DNA of 50,487 nucleotides. It comes from an uncultured Alteromonadaceae bacterium. Its GTDB lineage: Bacteria; Pseudomonadota; Gammaproteobacteria; Enterobacterales; Alteromonadaceae. The stretch spans positions 1 through 50,487 of the forward strand of contig CATMRP010000017.1 of NCBI GenBank assembly GCA_950073835.1. Reading direction: 5' to 3'. The notes under the pieces were generated by a model. It was not told the origin of the DNA. It was given only the letters and a program-made list of their open reading frames with translations, and searched no databases. The translations under genes and the position numbers were made by a program. Below are positions 25,315 to 34,424 of this stretch, one piece after another (positions within the stretch are counted from its first letter, which is position 1; each line of letters opens with the position of its first letter).

Positions 25315-26799
25315 CTAAACAGGGCCGGTAACGATCTTGTTTCTGCCGGTTTGTTTTGCCTGATACAGGGCATCGTCGGCTTCGATTAATAATTGATCCC
25401 GAGAACTGGTGACAGATGATTGGCACGCAAGTCCAAAGCTACAGGTAATACGAATGTTGACTTGTTCATTCTTGTAAGAGTAGGGAATTTCCAGTGCTGC
25501 AATTGTGTTTCTGCACCTTTCTAAACAGATTTGTGCGTCCTCGATACGGGTAGCGGGCATTAAAAGCGCAAATTCTTCCCCCCCCAGGCGCCCTAAAACG
25601 TCGATATCGGCGCGAATTTGCTGCCTGATTGCACGACATACCGAAATTAGAACAAGATCGCCTGCAGCATGACCATAGCGGTCGTTGACCTGTTTAAAAT
25701 GATCGATATCCATCATGGCCAGGCAGAGCGGATGTAAAGCACGTTGCGCTTTATTCAGTTCACTATCGAGTTGCTGTTGAAAGGCTCTTCGGTTCAGTGT
25801 TTCCGTCAGTGAATCGATTGTCGCAAGACGTTCCATTTCTTCTGCAATCCGTTTATTAGCCGCGACTTCTTCAGCTAATTGCTCAGTGCGCAGGTTAACC
25901 CGGTTTTCCAGCAAATCTCTTTCTTTGCGAAGGCTCTTCAACAGTTGCATGCGCTGTAAATTAACCGCATGAACCAGATAACCAATCAATATCACCTGAG
26001 TAATATAGTGTTGATTACTTAGCCAGAGATTAGCGGTTAAATCGCCGTCAATTGAACTGAGGACCGCAAGTAAGGCACCGGTGCAAATCAATGTGTAATT
26101 TATGCTCAAATAATGGGTTTGCTGTTTAAATGCCAGAAATAAAACCAACGGGGTTAATATCAGGCCTACAATGTAATAGCCATGGTCGGCTAACAAATGA
26201 GTTGTTCCCATCAACCAGATGATCATGATTGCCGTCAGGGTTGGCAGTATCTGCAATACTATTTCCTTGGGTGTTATCCTCTTATTTGGCTTCTCAAAAA
26301 CAATCAGCAAAGGCGCCAGCATTATCAGGCCTGTATAATCACTCAGGATCCACAACCAGATTAATTCTGGCCAGTCTTCAATTTGATAAACATAGGCCAT
26401 AATGCTGCCACCAAGTATGGCGCCAGAAATAGCCAGAGTGAGAAAGCCACCAAACACCAGAGCGAGAATATGAGGGAGAAAACTAAAGGGAGTGTTTTGC
26501 GAATTTAACCGCCTTTCTACCAGTACTCCCAGATAGGCAGCCAATGCATTGGTAACCGGCACTAAATAAGCGAGCGGTAAAATACTGATAAATAGATAAG
26601 CGTGGAGATTTTCGGCAATCACAATCGGGAGTAGAGCCCATTTACCATATCTTCGAACCGCCCAATAGGTCACAGCGGCTGACGGCCAGATGGTGACAAT
26701 ATTCTGGGTAGCAAATCCTAATTTGTAGGTCACGGCTATAACAAAGAAAGCGAGCACTCCAATCACCAGTGATAGATGAAGCCCGAATTTTTTGTCCAT
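25315..26799 (-). CDS. MASE1-type membrane diguanylate cyclase
   Basis: This 494-residue protein has about eight membrane segments in its first 290 residues with the MASE1 pattern (VIGVLAFFVIAVTYKLGF, NIVTIWPSAAVTYWAVRRYG, VPVTNALAAYLGVLVE), a short coiled coil (LENRVNLRTEQLAEEVAANK), then a GGDEF domain. The active motif is RLGGEEFALL, preceded by DIDHFKQVNDRYGHAAGD, so cyclic-di-GMP synthesis is expected. The inhibitory I-site normally reads RxxD five residues before GGEEF; here it is ADID, so product inhibition is probably lost. The gene is monocistronic and faces the malic enzyme operon. The MASE1 ligand is unknown. Confidence 0.93.
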   Translation of the reverse strand: MDKKFGLHLSLVIGVLAFFVIAVTYKLGFATQNIVTIWPSAAVTYWAVRRYGKWALLPIVIAENLHAYLFISILPLAYLVPVTNALAAYLGVLVERRLNSQNTPFSFLPHILALVFGGFLTLAISGAILGGSIMAYVYQIEDWPELIWLWILSDYTGLIMLAPLLIVFEKPNKRITPKEIVLQILPTLTAIMIIWLMGTTHLLADHGYYIVGLILTPLVLFLAFKQQTHYLSINYTLICTGALLAVLSSIDGDLTANLWLSNQHYITQVILIGYLVHAVNLQRMQLLKSLRKERDLLENRVNLRTEQLAEEVAANKRIAEEMERLATIDSLTETLNRRAFQQQLDSELNKAQRALHPLCLAMMDIDHFKQVNDRYGHAAGDLVLISVCRAIRQQIRADIDVLGRLGGEEFALLMPATRIEDAQICLERCRNTIAALEIPYSYKNEQVNIRITCSFGLACQSSVTSSRDQLLIEADDALYQAKQTGRNKIVTGPV

Positions 26800-27096
26800 T
26801 GCTGCGTGTTCCTGATCATGCGTGCTTATGATTACATCATAAATATTAGCTAAAAAATGATTAAAGTCAGTGAAATAATGACCAGTGCTTTGTAAGTTTC
26901 ATAAGCTGTTATGATGAGCGGTTGCGTATACCTTGAATGTTTCCGCTATTGTCGCAGCCTCTTCTACAGTGCGCCTGGCATAATGGTGACGATAGTTGCC
27001 TGCACCGTACACATACCGCTAAAGATATTACCTGTGAGTTGAGGTTTCGTGGCCTTTTGTATTGCGAGCTGAGTATTTTTATACTCAGTGCCCGGT
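26800..27096. other. Intergenic gap with the promoter area of the GGDEF gene
   Basis: The roughly 300 bases hold the presumed promoter of the diguanylate cyclase gene (near 26820-26880) and, at the right, hairpins past the HNH nuclease gene. No further gene is supported. Confidence 0.5.
27069..27088. terminator. Hairpin past the HNH nuclease gene
   Basis: CTGAGTAT and ATACTCAG pair perfectly around TTTT, nine bases past the nuclease stop. A second stem, GCCCGG/CCGGGC, overlaps the stop codon. Neither has a good T-run on the minus strand, so terminator function is plausible but unproven. Confidence 0.45.
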
Positions 27097-27810
27097 TCAC
27101 CCCGGGCGTGAGCAGCTCGAAAGCTGTCGGGACATCACCCGGCTCTCACGGGCCGTAAACGCAAGCTGGTATTTCTGCGTAACCACCTGAAAGCGCTGCA
27201 AGTATTGACAGCGAAAGCCCTGATTGGCGGGCATCCATTCGGCAGGGCCTTTAGCCCCCTTTGAACGGTTGGCTGACAGGCTGACCGCAATGACGTTCAG
27301 GGCATCGTTGGCAAAGGCAGCTCTGGTGCGCTCAGGCCATTTATCGGCACCATGTTCGTAAGCCCACTTGAGTGGCACGATGTGGTCAATATCAAGATCG
27401 TCATCGTTGGTAAAGGTACTGTCAGTGTACGGATCGTGCCAGCGTCCACTGGTTACCTGACATCCTGCGCCGTCGGCGAAAGCAACGGGGACTTCTGATT
27501 GGCGGATAAGTGTCTCGGCCCGGGTGTCACGGCAGTTATCATCCTCATCTAACCAGTGAGGAAACAGGTCTCTTTCGTAGCCATCGGTAATGGTAGCTTG
27601 TGAGTTAGTGGCATATCCGGAATAGGCTTTGCCCCCGGCCGCCAGACAGCTTTGCATACTTGCGTGCGCGGAAAAATTACGGGTGCGCTCGTACCACGGG
27701 CTGTTATTGTCGTGACACAACCCCGTCTCGGAACGTTTAATTACCTCAGCAGCAAATGGGGCACAAAAGGGCAGGCAGCTCAACAACAGCAAAACAACAA
27801 ATTTAGCCAT
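27097..27810 (-). CDS. Secreted HNH (DUF1524/GmrSD-type) endonuclease
   Basis: The 237-residue protein starts with a signal peptide (FVVLLLLSCLPFCAPFAAEV) and should be exported. The beta-beta-alpha-metal nuclease core is clear: DLDIDHIVPLKWAYEHG (Asp142, His143), LNVIAVSLSANRSKGAKGPAEWMP (Asn172, Asn181 with the following Lys). Several cysteines (32, 55, 93, 117, 201) suggest disulfides in an extracytoplasmic protein. Secreted members of this family are thought to degrade extracellular DNA for nutrients or biofilm remodelling. It is a single gene; no immunity gene is adjacent, which argues against a contact toxin. It lies near c-di-GMP and chemotaxis genes, though no operon link is visible. 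Confidence 0.85.
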   Translation of the reverse strand: MAKFVVLLLLSCLPFCAPFAAEVIKRSETGLCHDNNSPWYERTRNFSAHASMQSCLAAGGKAYSGYATNSQATITDGYERDLFPHWLDEDDNCRDTRAETLIRQSEVPVAFADGAGCQVTSGRWHDPYTDSTFTNDDDLDIDHIVPLKWAYEHGADKWPERTRAAFANDALNVIAVSLSANRSKGAKGPAEWMPANQGFRCQYLQRFQVVTQKYQLAFTARESRVMSRQLSSCSRPG

Positions 27811-28656
27811 GAAAAAAGAGATACTTCACTCAATACTACATCATTGCCGATAATGTAATTTCAGGCCGGGTTGGATTCAAGTTTAAATAGGGTTGCTGGC
27901 CGGATCGTGGCGAAAAAGTTTACATTTCCCTAAAAATAAACTCAGATTACGACACAACGGTGGCGCATAAATAACCTTATCTTTATCAGGTCTTTTTGGT
28001 TCGAAGGTAGTAAGCCGGTTAGGTATGAAAAGCTAGCTGCCACCTGATTTTCACGGCCATTCAGTTTAATTTACTTCATATACGTATACTTAGTAGTCAT
28101 TTTTCATTTTTATTAGGGGCTGTTGATCTTTGCTGTACACTTTTGCAGCAGTCTGTGTATCATTTAGACAAGGCGACTGTTTGCAGGTCTAGTGGGCTAA
28201 ATCAAAAACAGTCAACACAGTATAAATGATACACAGGCGCTGCCCGAAGGGGTCGTCATGAAAGCATTTTACTCATTGTCACAGCCCTTTGACGTAGAAC
28301 AACTATGCCTTCAGGACTGCTCCGCGATTAAAATGCTTTCATATAGACCAAAAATCGTACAGCAAAGATCAACAGCCCCTAGAGTAATCGATTTTTCTCA
28401 TATATTTAAACGCTTTAAGTCAGATCTTTCTGTTTCTAGCCTGCCGTTAGCTATTATACTAAAGGTTGAATTGTCGGAGTTGTGAGCAATTTTTCATTGA
28501 CTATTAGCCAATAAAATCCATAATTGCCGCAAATGTGAACATTGTGACAAATGTGACATTGAGCGCTTGGGTGTGTAAGTGTACGTTTTTTTGCAAAAAA
28601 AAAATAATGTGCCACGCTTTGAGCAAGTATAACGTTTGTGTAGTTTGAGGCGGCCC
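27811..28656. other. Long intergenic region carrying the 264-bp mobile element
   Basis: The 846 bases between the nuclease and the chemoreceptor contain the inverted-repeat element at 28116-28379 and a T7-GC-A10 palindrome at 28586-28604. The rest (27811-28115 and 28382-28585) shows no convincing gene or RNA. Confidence 0.6.
28116..28379. mobile_element. 264-bp MITE-like element with perfect 23-bp inverted ends and internal hairpins
   Basis: The ends 28116-28138 and 28357-28379 are perfect 23-bp inverted repeats beginning GGGGCTGTTGATC, flanked on both sides by TA, as left by TA-targeting transposases. Inside are two further palindromes. In the left arm CTGTGTATCATTTA (28153-28166) pairs with 28223-28236, extended by GCAGC/GCTGC outside and GACTGTTT/AAACAGTC within. 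In the right arm ATGAAAGCATTTTA (28258-28271) pairs with 28329-28342, with GGTC/GACC outside. No transposase is encoded, so it must move in trans. A decayed copy of its right end lies at 14352-14411. The family of the parent insertion sequence is not identified. Confidence 0.85.
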
Positions 28657-30300
28657 ATGATTGATTTCAGCCAGTTCTCCATAAGAAGCAAGTTTGCTTT
28701 CCCTTTAGTCGTGGTAACGGCGTTATTATGTGTTGTAGCGATTATTTCTGTTTTCTCCCTTAGTAACCTTAGTGATGACTCTGAACAAATAGCCAAGCGC
28801 TATCTTAATGCTGTCAGCCTTACCCTTAATGCCGATCGTGATCTCTATCAGGCACAGACGGCGTTACAGGATGCCATTATCCGCGCAGGTATGCGTGGCG
28901 AGGCCGTTGACGCCGAAATTGCTGACTTCCGGGAAAATGCTCAACAAGCCCTGGATCGCATGAATCAGGCACGTGCTATCGTCCAGCACGAAGCGGAAAA
29001 TGTTGGCAGCGGGAATAAATTTAAAAATGACTATGACAACTGGTTGCGTGACGCCAATGACGTTGCATCGCGGGTTATGTCCGGCGATATCGAAGGTGCA
29101 AATGCTTTGCGCTCAGCCAGTCTGATTGATAATTTTGAGCAGGTCAGAAGCCATTACGACACCTTTGGTGAAGCAATGAAAAATGCCGCTGATGCGCTTG
29201 CCGCCGATATGCAGTCATCATCTCAAAGCAATCAGTTATTGCTGTTGGTGGTATTGGTTATTGTGCTAATCGTAAGCGCGTTATCCATCATGTACGGACC
29301 ACGCTTGGTAACTGATCGACTGAATACCCTGATTGATGTCATGCGTGATATCAGCCAGGGCGATGGCGATTTACGCAGTCGCTTAAACAGTAGTGGCAAA
29401 GACGAACTGGCAACTCTGGCAAAAACCTTTAATCGCTTTATGGAAAACCTGCAGGAGTTAATTGTCATTATCCAGCAGGATACCGAGAACCTGAAAACGG
29501 CTGCAGCAAATCTCAATGACGCTTCAAATACCGTGAAGTCAGCATCTCACCAGCAGAATGACAATCTCGATCAGATTGCCACTGCCGTTAACGAATTAAG
29601 CCACGTGGTAGCAGATACAGCCAATAACAGTCAGGGCGCTATGGAGAAGGTCAAAGTCGCCTCTCAAATCAGCACGTCTTCGAGTAAAGTGGTTAATGAC
29701 TCAGTGAAAAATGTGTCGAATCTGTCTGCGTCGATTAGTAACGCTAGCGACGTTATCTCCAGCCTGGCCAAAGAGTCACAAAACATTATAGCGGTATTGG
29801 ATGTTATCCGAGGTATCGCCGAGCAAACCAACCTGTTGGCACTGAATGCTGCTATTGAAGCTGCGCGCGCCGGTGAGCAGGGAAGAGGCTTTGCCGTGGT
29901 GGCCGACGAGGTCAGAACCCTGGCGAGTCGCACCCAGCAGTCAACAGAAAATATCAACGAAATGCTAGGTCGCCTGGAGCACAGTGTGAATGATGCGGTG
30001 AACGCCATTGAGCGAGGCGCCAGCGAAGTAGACTCTGTGGTCGCCGTTTCAGAACAACTGGCACGGGCTTTTGACCAGGTAAGCGAGGCGGTCAATGATG
30101 CTAACGAAACCATTTATCAGATAGCCGCAGCCACCGAAGAACAAAGCCAGGTGGTAACGGATATCAATACTAATGTCACCAACCTCAATACCCTGGGTCA
30201 GCAGAATCTCAAAACCATCGAGAATACCGGGGAGATTGCAGGCAGTGTTAACGGCACCGTCCAACAACTGGGGCAAAAGGTCAGTCGTTTTAAAACGTAA
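28657..30300 (+). CDS. Methyl-accepting chemotaxis protein with four-helix sensor
   Basis: The 547-residue receptor has a first membrane helix ([24 protein letters not shown]), a periplasmic helical sensor of about 155 residues (four-helix-bundle type, with [23 protein letters not shown]), a second membrane helix ([18 protein letters not shown]), a HAMP domain and a long cytoplasmic coiled coil. The hairpin tip reads [37 protein letters not shown], the universal signalling motif for CheA/CheW contact. No C-terminal CheR-binding pentapeptide is present; it ends SRFKT. ATG 28657 follows GAGG; an extension to 28636 has no ribosome site. The ligand is unknown. The outer-membrane protein gene follows 69 bases later. 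Confidence 0.95.
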   Translation: MIDFSQFSIRSKFAFPLVVVTALLCVVAIISVFSLSNLSDDSEQIAKRYLNAVSLTLNADRDLYQAQTALQDAIIRAGMRGEAVDAEIADFRENAQQALDRMNQARAIVQHEAENVGSGNKFKNDYDNWLRDANDVASRVMSGDIEGANALRSASLIDNFEQVRSHYDTFGEAMKNAADALAADMQSSSQSNQLLLLVVLVIVLIVSALSIMYGPRLVTDRLNTLIDVMRDISQGDGDLRSRLNSSGKDELATLAKTFNRFMENLQELIVIIQQDTENLKTAAANLNDASNTVKSASHQQNDNLDQIATAVNELSHVVADTANNSQGAMEKVKVASQISTSSSKVVNDSVKNVSNLSASISNASDVISSLAKESQNIIAVLDVIRGIAEQTNLLALNAAIEAARAGEQGRGFAVVADEVRTLASRTQQSTENINEMLGRLEHSVNDAVNAIERGASEVDSVVAVSEQLARAFDQVSEAVNDANETIYQIAAATEEQSQVVTDINTNVTNLNTLGQQNLKTIENTGEIAGSVNGTVQQLGQKVSRFKT

Positions 30301-30369
30301 CGTAGCTGACGTTAAATAAAATCAAATCCAGTATTATCAATTCCCAGGTGAGAGAAACCGGAGACACCT

Positions 30370-31677
30370 ATGAAATCATTGTATGTAAAATATGTCAGTA
30401 TGCTCAGCGTGGCCTGTGCTACTTCGCTGTTGTCACCTGTGGTGTGGGCACAATCCCCCACCTTTGATGTGTCGGGTCAGTGGGCCTTACGTTATGAAAA
30501 TATCACTAATCCGTTATTCCCTACTACCGACAACCGCTTCACTCAGCATAACCAGCGCCTGTCCTCAAAACTGCAGATAAAAACAGTAATGAAATGGTCG
30601 CAGTTTGAGGTCGTTGGAGAGTTAGGCGATTCCCGGGTGTATCTGGATAATGACGACCCGACTCTTGGTCGCTCGCAGGTCAACACTCTGGAGCCCGTGC
30701 AGTTCAATTTCTCATGGCTTGGGAGCGATCATCAAGGCACTGGTCTTTCCATGCAGAAACTCAGTGTTGGCCGGTTTATTCTTGATTTTGGCAGTCGTCG
30801 GGTCATTTCCAGCGGGTATTTTCGTAATGCCATGAACACCTTCGATGGGGTAGTCAGTGAATGGCAATGGAATGACTGGAATGTGCACGGCGTTTATCTG
30901 CTGCCGGTGACTCGCCTACCCGGCGATGCGGCAAGTATCGATGCGAATGAAAGAGGCTTTGATAAGTCTTACTCAGAGCGTGCAATTTATGGGTTTTATG
31001 GCGCCTCAGCGGATAAAACCTGGCAACTGCAAACCTATTGGTTTGACGAAGAAGATGGCCCTGGTTTAAATACAGCAAACCGTGAATTTTTAACTGTAAG
31101 TGCTCATTATACGCTGCCCAATGACACCAAATGGCGCGCCGATGCCGAGGTCATTCTGCAATCCGGTACCCGGCACGAGTCTACCTCGCCCAGTGATGTC
31201 ACGGAAATCGACCATCAGGCCTGGTTATTCCACGGTGCGTTTGGGCAGATGATTAGCGAAACGACCTCACTGCAGGCTATTGTCGATCTGATAAGCGGAG
31301 ACAACGACAGTAGTGACGGTAAAAATACCAACTTTGACGCGCTTTACGGTGTACGACGCTTCGATTTTGGCCCTACCGAAGTGTACCGCACCATGCCACG
31401 GCGTAACCTGGTATCACTGGGCCTTAAAATGGTGAGTAAATTTACTAAGAAAGACAATCTGCTGATCCGCTACTTAAATTTTAGTTACCAGAAAACCCCG
31501 GTGGGGGGTGAAAGTGAGATAGGCAATCAGATTGAGTTTCGTTGGCGTCACCAGTTGCTGCCAAAGTTCCGCCTTGAGTTTGGTGGCGCCTATATGGCCA
31601 AAGGTGATGCGTTCGCCCAGGGCGATTACCCCGACGATACCGTATACGGCTATACCGCCTTCTTACTGAAATTCTAG
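30370..31677 (+). CDS. Alginate-export-family outer-membrane beta-barrel
   Basis: The 435-residue protein has a signal peptide (MLSVACATSLLSPVVWAQS) and then a beta-barrel rich in alternating aromatic and polar residues, ending YGYTAFLLKF. The pattern GQWALRYENITN, RFTQHNQRLSSKLQIKT and VGELGDSRVYLDND at the front, and RRFDFGPTEVYRTMPRRNL, NLLIRYLNFSYQ in the back, match the Alginate_exp family (AlgE-like, about 18 strands). Many members outside alginate producers are anion-selective porins of unknown substrate; no alginate genes are in the window. GAGA lies upstream of the ATG. Its TAG overlaps the stop of the antiporter gene on the other strand. Confidence 0.85.
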   Translation: MKSLYVKYVSMLSVACATSLLSPVVWAQSPTFDVSGQWALRYENITNPLFPTTDNRFTQHNQRLSSKLQIKTVMKWSQFEVVGELGDSRVYLDNDDPTLGRSQVNTLEPVQFNFSWLGSDHQGTGLSMQKLSVGRFILDFGSRRVISSGYFRNAMNTFDGVVSEWQWNDWNVHGVYLLPVTRLPGDAASIDANERGFDKSYSERAIYGFYGASADKTWQLQTYWFDEEDGPGLNTANREFLTVSAHYTLPNDTKWRADAEVILQSGTRHESTSPSDVTEIDHQAWLFHGAFGQMISETTSLQAIVDLISGDNDSSDGKNTNFDALYGVRRFDFGPTEVYRTMPRRNLVSLGLKMVSKFTKKDNLLIRYLNFSYQKTPVGGESEIGNQIEFRWRHQLLPKFRLEFGGAYMAKGDAFAQGDYPDDTVYGYTAFLLKF

Positions 31678-33119
31678 GGCAGATGCTTTATTGCGGCCGA
31701 GCGTGGTAATAGCCCGGCCCACAGCAACGAAAACACCGGGCCGCCCAGGCAAAACAAGGCCCAGGGTAAGTAATCTACGGTCGCCACACCCAGCGTGGCG
31801 GCCATAAATAAGCCGGAAACGGTCCAGGGGAGCACCGGATCCATCAGAGTCACCGAATCTTCAATGCTGCGGGATAAGTTCACCGGTGCGAGTTTTCTGG
31901 CCTGATAGCCAGGCTGATACAGGTTGCCTATAATTAAACTGGTCACGCCGCCATGACTGGTCAGCGAAAGCAGAGTAATGCCGCTCACCATCGTGCTTAA
32001 CACCAAACTGAAGGTACCTTTTACCCGCCGGAGCATGGCCTGAATTAATACATTCAGTGCGCCGCAGGCCTGCATGGCACCAGCCAGTAAAAACGCCGCG
32101 ATAATAACCACCAGAGTACCCACCATTGAGTACAATCCGCCACGTTCAACCAGTTGTATAAATGCTTCATTAGCCAACGCGTCACTGCGCAATTGCGAGG
32201 GTAGCATGTTAAGACTGAAGCCGTTCAGGTAGGCATTCACTGCATCTTCTAACCCGAAAGGTTGTGCCAATACTGCAAGCGCAAGAGCCAGTAATGTGGA
32301 AAAAGTAATACCGATGACGGGCGGCCACTTTTTAACAATCGCATAAATCACCAGGGCGGGAGGCAGCAATTGCCACCAGGCCGGGCTAAAGGCCGATTCG
32401 ATGAGTTGTTGCATGGCAGCAGTCGCTAACCCTGCATGGCTCTGATCGACTGAGCTTGCGGCCGGGACCAGAATAAACACAACGAGGGCAATTAAAAAAG
32501 ACGGTAAGGCCGTGTAAACCATGTGGCCGATGTGCTGATATAAATCGGCTTTGGCTGCAATCGCCGAAATATTGGTTGAATCTGATAAGGGCGACATTTT
32601 GTCGCCGAAGCAGGCGCCGGAAATCACCGCACCGGCGGTAACCGGTAAAGAGGCACCCATTACCGTGGCCAGACCCATTAACGCCACGCCGATTGTGCCG
32701 GCCGAGGCCCAGGATGAGCCGGTGAATATGCTCATAATAGCGGCGGCCAGAAAAGCCGAAATGTAAAGATAATCCGGATCGATAAGGTGGATTCCGGTCC
32801 ATACAAAAAACGGAATGGTGCCGCACAGCATCCAGCTACCAATTAAGCCGCCAATAGATAGCAGGATAAGCACTACCGGAAAAACATCACCAAATTTGGC
32901 CACGGCGGCCTGTTCCATTAACTGCCAGCTTACGCCCCGGCTAAAGCCTATCAGCCCGGCAATCACTGCTGCCAGCAATATTGCTACCACCACCAGCGTC
33001 CCGCCTAGCTCGGTAAATACCGCGCCGCCAGCAAAAACCGTTAACAGCACCACCAGTGGCAACGCCGCTAACCAAAGCGGCAATGGCTTATTGGGTGAGG
33101 CTGACACGGGTTCAGACAT
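31674..33119 (-). CDS. NhaC-family sodium antiporter/amino-acid carrier
   Basis: This 481-residue carrier has about twelve hydrophobic segments and family hallmarks: FTGSSWASAGTIGVALMGLATVMGAS, ISGACFGDKMSPLSDSTNISA and the C-terminal SLTSHGGVTSLIIGNLYQPGYQ with SRSIEDSVTLMDPVLPWTVSG. NhaC members exchange Na+ for H+, or malate/lactate, and several have turned out to carry amino acids such as lysine or methionine. Here the start overlaps the stop of a Cys/Met-type PLP lyase by eight bases, so a carrier for that enzyme's substrate or product is plausible (inference). Confidence 0.88.
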   Translation of the reverse strand: MSEPVSASPNKPLPLWLAALPLVVLLTVFAGGAVFTELGGTLVVVAILLAAVIAGLIGFSRGVSWQLMEQAAVAKFGDVFPVVLILLSIGGLIGSWMLCGTIPFFVWTGIHLIDPDYLYISAFLAAAIMSIFTGSSWASAGTIGVALMGLATVMGASLPVTAGAVISGACFGDKMSPLSDSTNISAIAAKADLYQHIGHMVYTALPSFLIALVVFILVPAASSVDQSHAGLATAAMQQLIESAFSPAWWQLLPPALVIYAIVKKWPPVIGITFSTLLALALAVLAQPFGLEDAVNAYLNGFSLNMLPSQLRSDALANEAFIQLVERGGLYSMVGTLVVIIAAFLLAGAMQACGALNVLIQAMLRRVKGTFSLVLSTMVSGITLLSLTSHGGVTSLIIGNLYQPGYQARKLAPVNLSRSIEDSVTLMDPVLPWTVSGLFMAATLGVATVDYLPWALFCLGGPVFSLLWAGLLPRSAAIKHLP

Positions 33120-34281
33120 GTTGGAAAGCTTGTTCTAAATCGGCTATCAGTGTTTGTGCAGCTTCTAGCCCAACAGACAAACGGATAAGCCCTTGTGGCA
33201 GGTGCATGGCGGCCAGCTGTTCGGCATTTTCCGGGCGCTGTAAGGAAATGGCCAGACTTTCAAACCCGCCCCAACTCACGCCAAGGCGAAAGTGATGCAG
33301 GGCATTTAAAAATTGCGTCACGTTTTCGTAGGTTGGGCTCTTCAGCGTAAAGCTGATGAGGCCATTGTAACCGGCCAGTGGATTGGTGTCTGCCGGTGGC
33401 GTATCTTCTTGCCAGGCCGGGTGATAGATACGCGCCACTTTAGGATGGTCCTGCAGAAACTCTCCAATGGCCAGCGCGCTGGCTTCCTGTTGCTGGAGCC
33501 GCACACTCAGGGTACGCAGCCCTCTTTCTATTAACCATGCATCCATGGGGCCAATTGCGGCGCCATTAAGCAAAAAGGTACGGTAAAAAATCTGCTTAAG
33601 TAATGCGTGGCGGGTGATTATCGCACCGGCAATCACATCGCTGTGGCCGCCAATGTATTTGGTTAAGGAGTGGGCCACGATGTCGACACCCATCGTGATG
33701 GGTTTCTGTAGCAGCGGCGTTGCCCAGGTGTTATCGATACCGGTCAGAATGCCATGTTCGTGGGCAATGGCCACTACTTTGGTAATATCAATGCGCTTAA
33801 AGGTCATGGTCGCCGGACTTTCAAACCAGATAAGCCGGGTTTCCGGGCGGATGGCCGTTTGTAGTTGTTCCAGATCGCCGGAGGTCAGGTAAGTAAATGT
33901 TACACCAAACCGCGCCAGTTGCTCAGCCAGCTGAATGGTAGGGCTGTAGACCTGATTGATAAAGATGATGTGATCGCCCTGATTTACTAATCCGGTAATG
34001 GCCGCACTAATAGCACCCATACCAGAAGCAAACAATTTACATGCTTCGCCACGCTCAAGAGCGGCAAGTTTCTTTTCCACGCTGGTCATCGTGGGATTGC
34101 GCCCACGGGTATAAACCGGTGTGCTGTATTCATTGGCCAGCGCCGCGCAGAGGTTCTCAAACTTACTGTAAGAGAACAGCGAAGTCTGGTGAATGGGTTG
34201 TGTTACGGGTTGGATATCCGTTTGCGAGACAAAGGCTTCGGGCCCACAACAAATATCGAGATCCTGCTGTGAAATTTTCAT
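33112..34281 (-). CDS. Cys/Met-metabolism PLP enzyme (cystathionine beta-lyase-like)
   Basis: The 389-residue enzyme has the fold-type I pattern: TPVYTRGRNPTMTSVEKKLAALE (Tyr and Arg for PLP phosphate), FASGMGAISAAI, GIDNTWATPLLQKPI (the Asp binding the PLP ring nitrogen) and the Schiff-base Lys208 in SLTKYIGGHSD. RLSVGLEAAQTLIADLEQAF closes the protein as in MetC/MetB. The best guess is a cystathionine beta-lyase or methionine/cysteine lyase; substrate residues do not separate MetC from MetB-type or C-S lyase activity. It is first in a two-gene operon with an NhaC-type carrier, overlapping by eight bases, so it may be a catabolic lyase for an imported sulfur amino acid. Confidence 0.87.
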   Translation of the reverse strand: MKISQQDLDICCGPEAFVSQTDIQPVTQPIHQTSLFSYSKFENLCAALANEYSTPVYTRGRNPTMTSVEKKLAALERGEACKLFASGMGAISAAITGLVNQGDHIIFINQVYSPTIQLAEQLARFGVTFTYLTSGDLEQLQTAIRPETRLIWFESPATMTFKRIDITKVVAIAHEHGILTGIDNTWATPLLQKPITMGVDIVAHSLTKYIGGHSDVIAGAIITRHALLKQIFYRTFLLNGAAIGPMDAWLIERGLRTLSVRLQQQEASALAIGEFLQDHPKVARIYHPAWQEDTPPADTNPLAGYNGLISFTLKSPTYENVTQFLNALHHFRLGVSWGGFESLAISLQRPENAEQLAAMHLPQGLIRLSVGLEAAQTLIADLEQAFQHV

Positions 34282-34379
34282 GTCGTTGTATTTTTGAATA
34301 TTTTATACCACCTTACCTGCAATTGTTGGTGGCGTACAAGCTCGTGGTCTTAATATTCTGCTGATTAGACGACAGCATC

Positions 34380-34404
34380 AAAAAAGCCGGCAGATTATGC
34401 CGGC
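34380..34404 (-). terminator. Terminator of the DUF885 gene
   Basis: TGCCGGC and GCCGGCA pair over 34386-34404 and, on the minus strand, are followed by six T (34380-34385). It lies 20 bases past the DUF885 stop. Confidence 0.85.
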
Positions 34405-34424
34405 CTGGTTAAAACTGTTTTGAA

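Noticed and set aside
27811..28115. Searched for an immunity or toxin partner next to the secreted HNH nuclease.
   Set aside because: No open frame with a ribosome site is present on either strand, so a toxin-immunity reading is unsupported.
28258..28485. A 75-codon plus-strand reading frame starting inside the 264-bp element.
   Set aside because: It runs through the right-hand palindrome and terminal repeat and out into flanking DNA, has no family resemblance and is best explained by chance.
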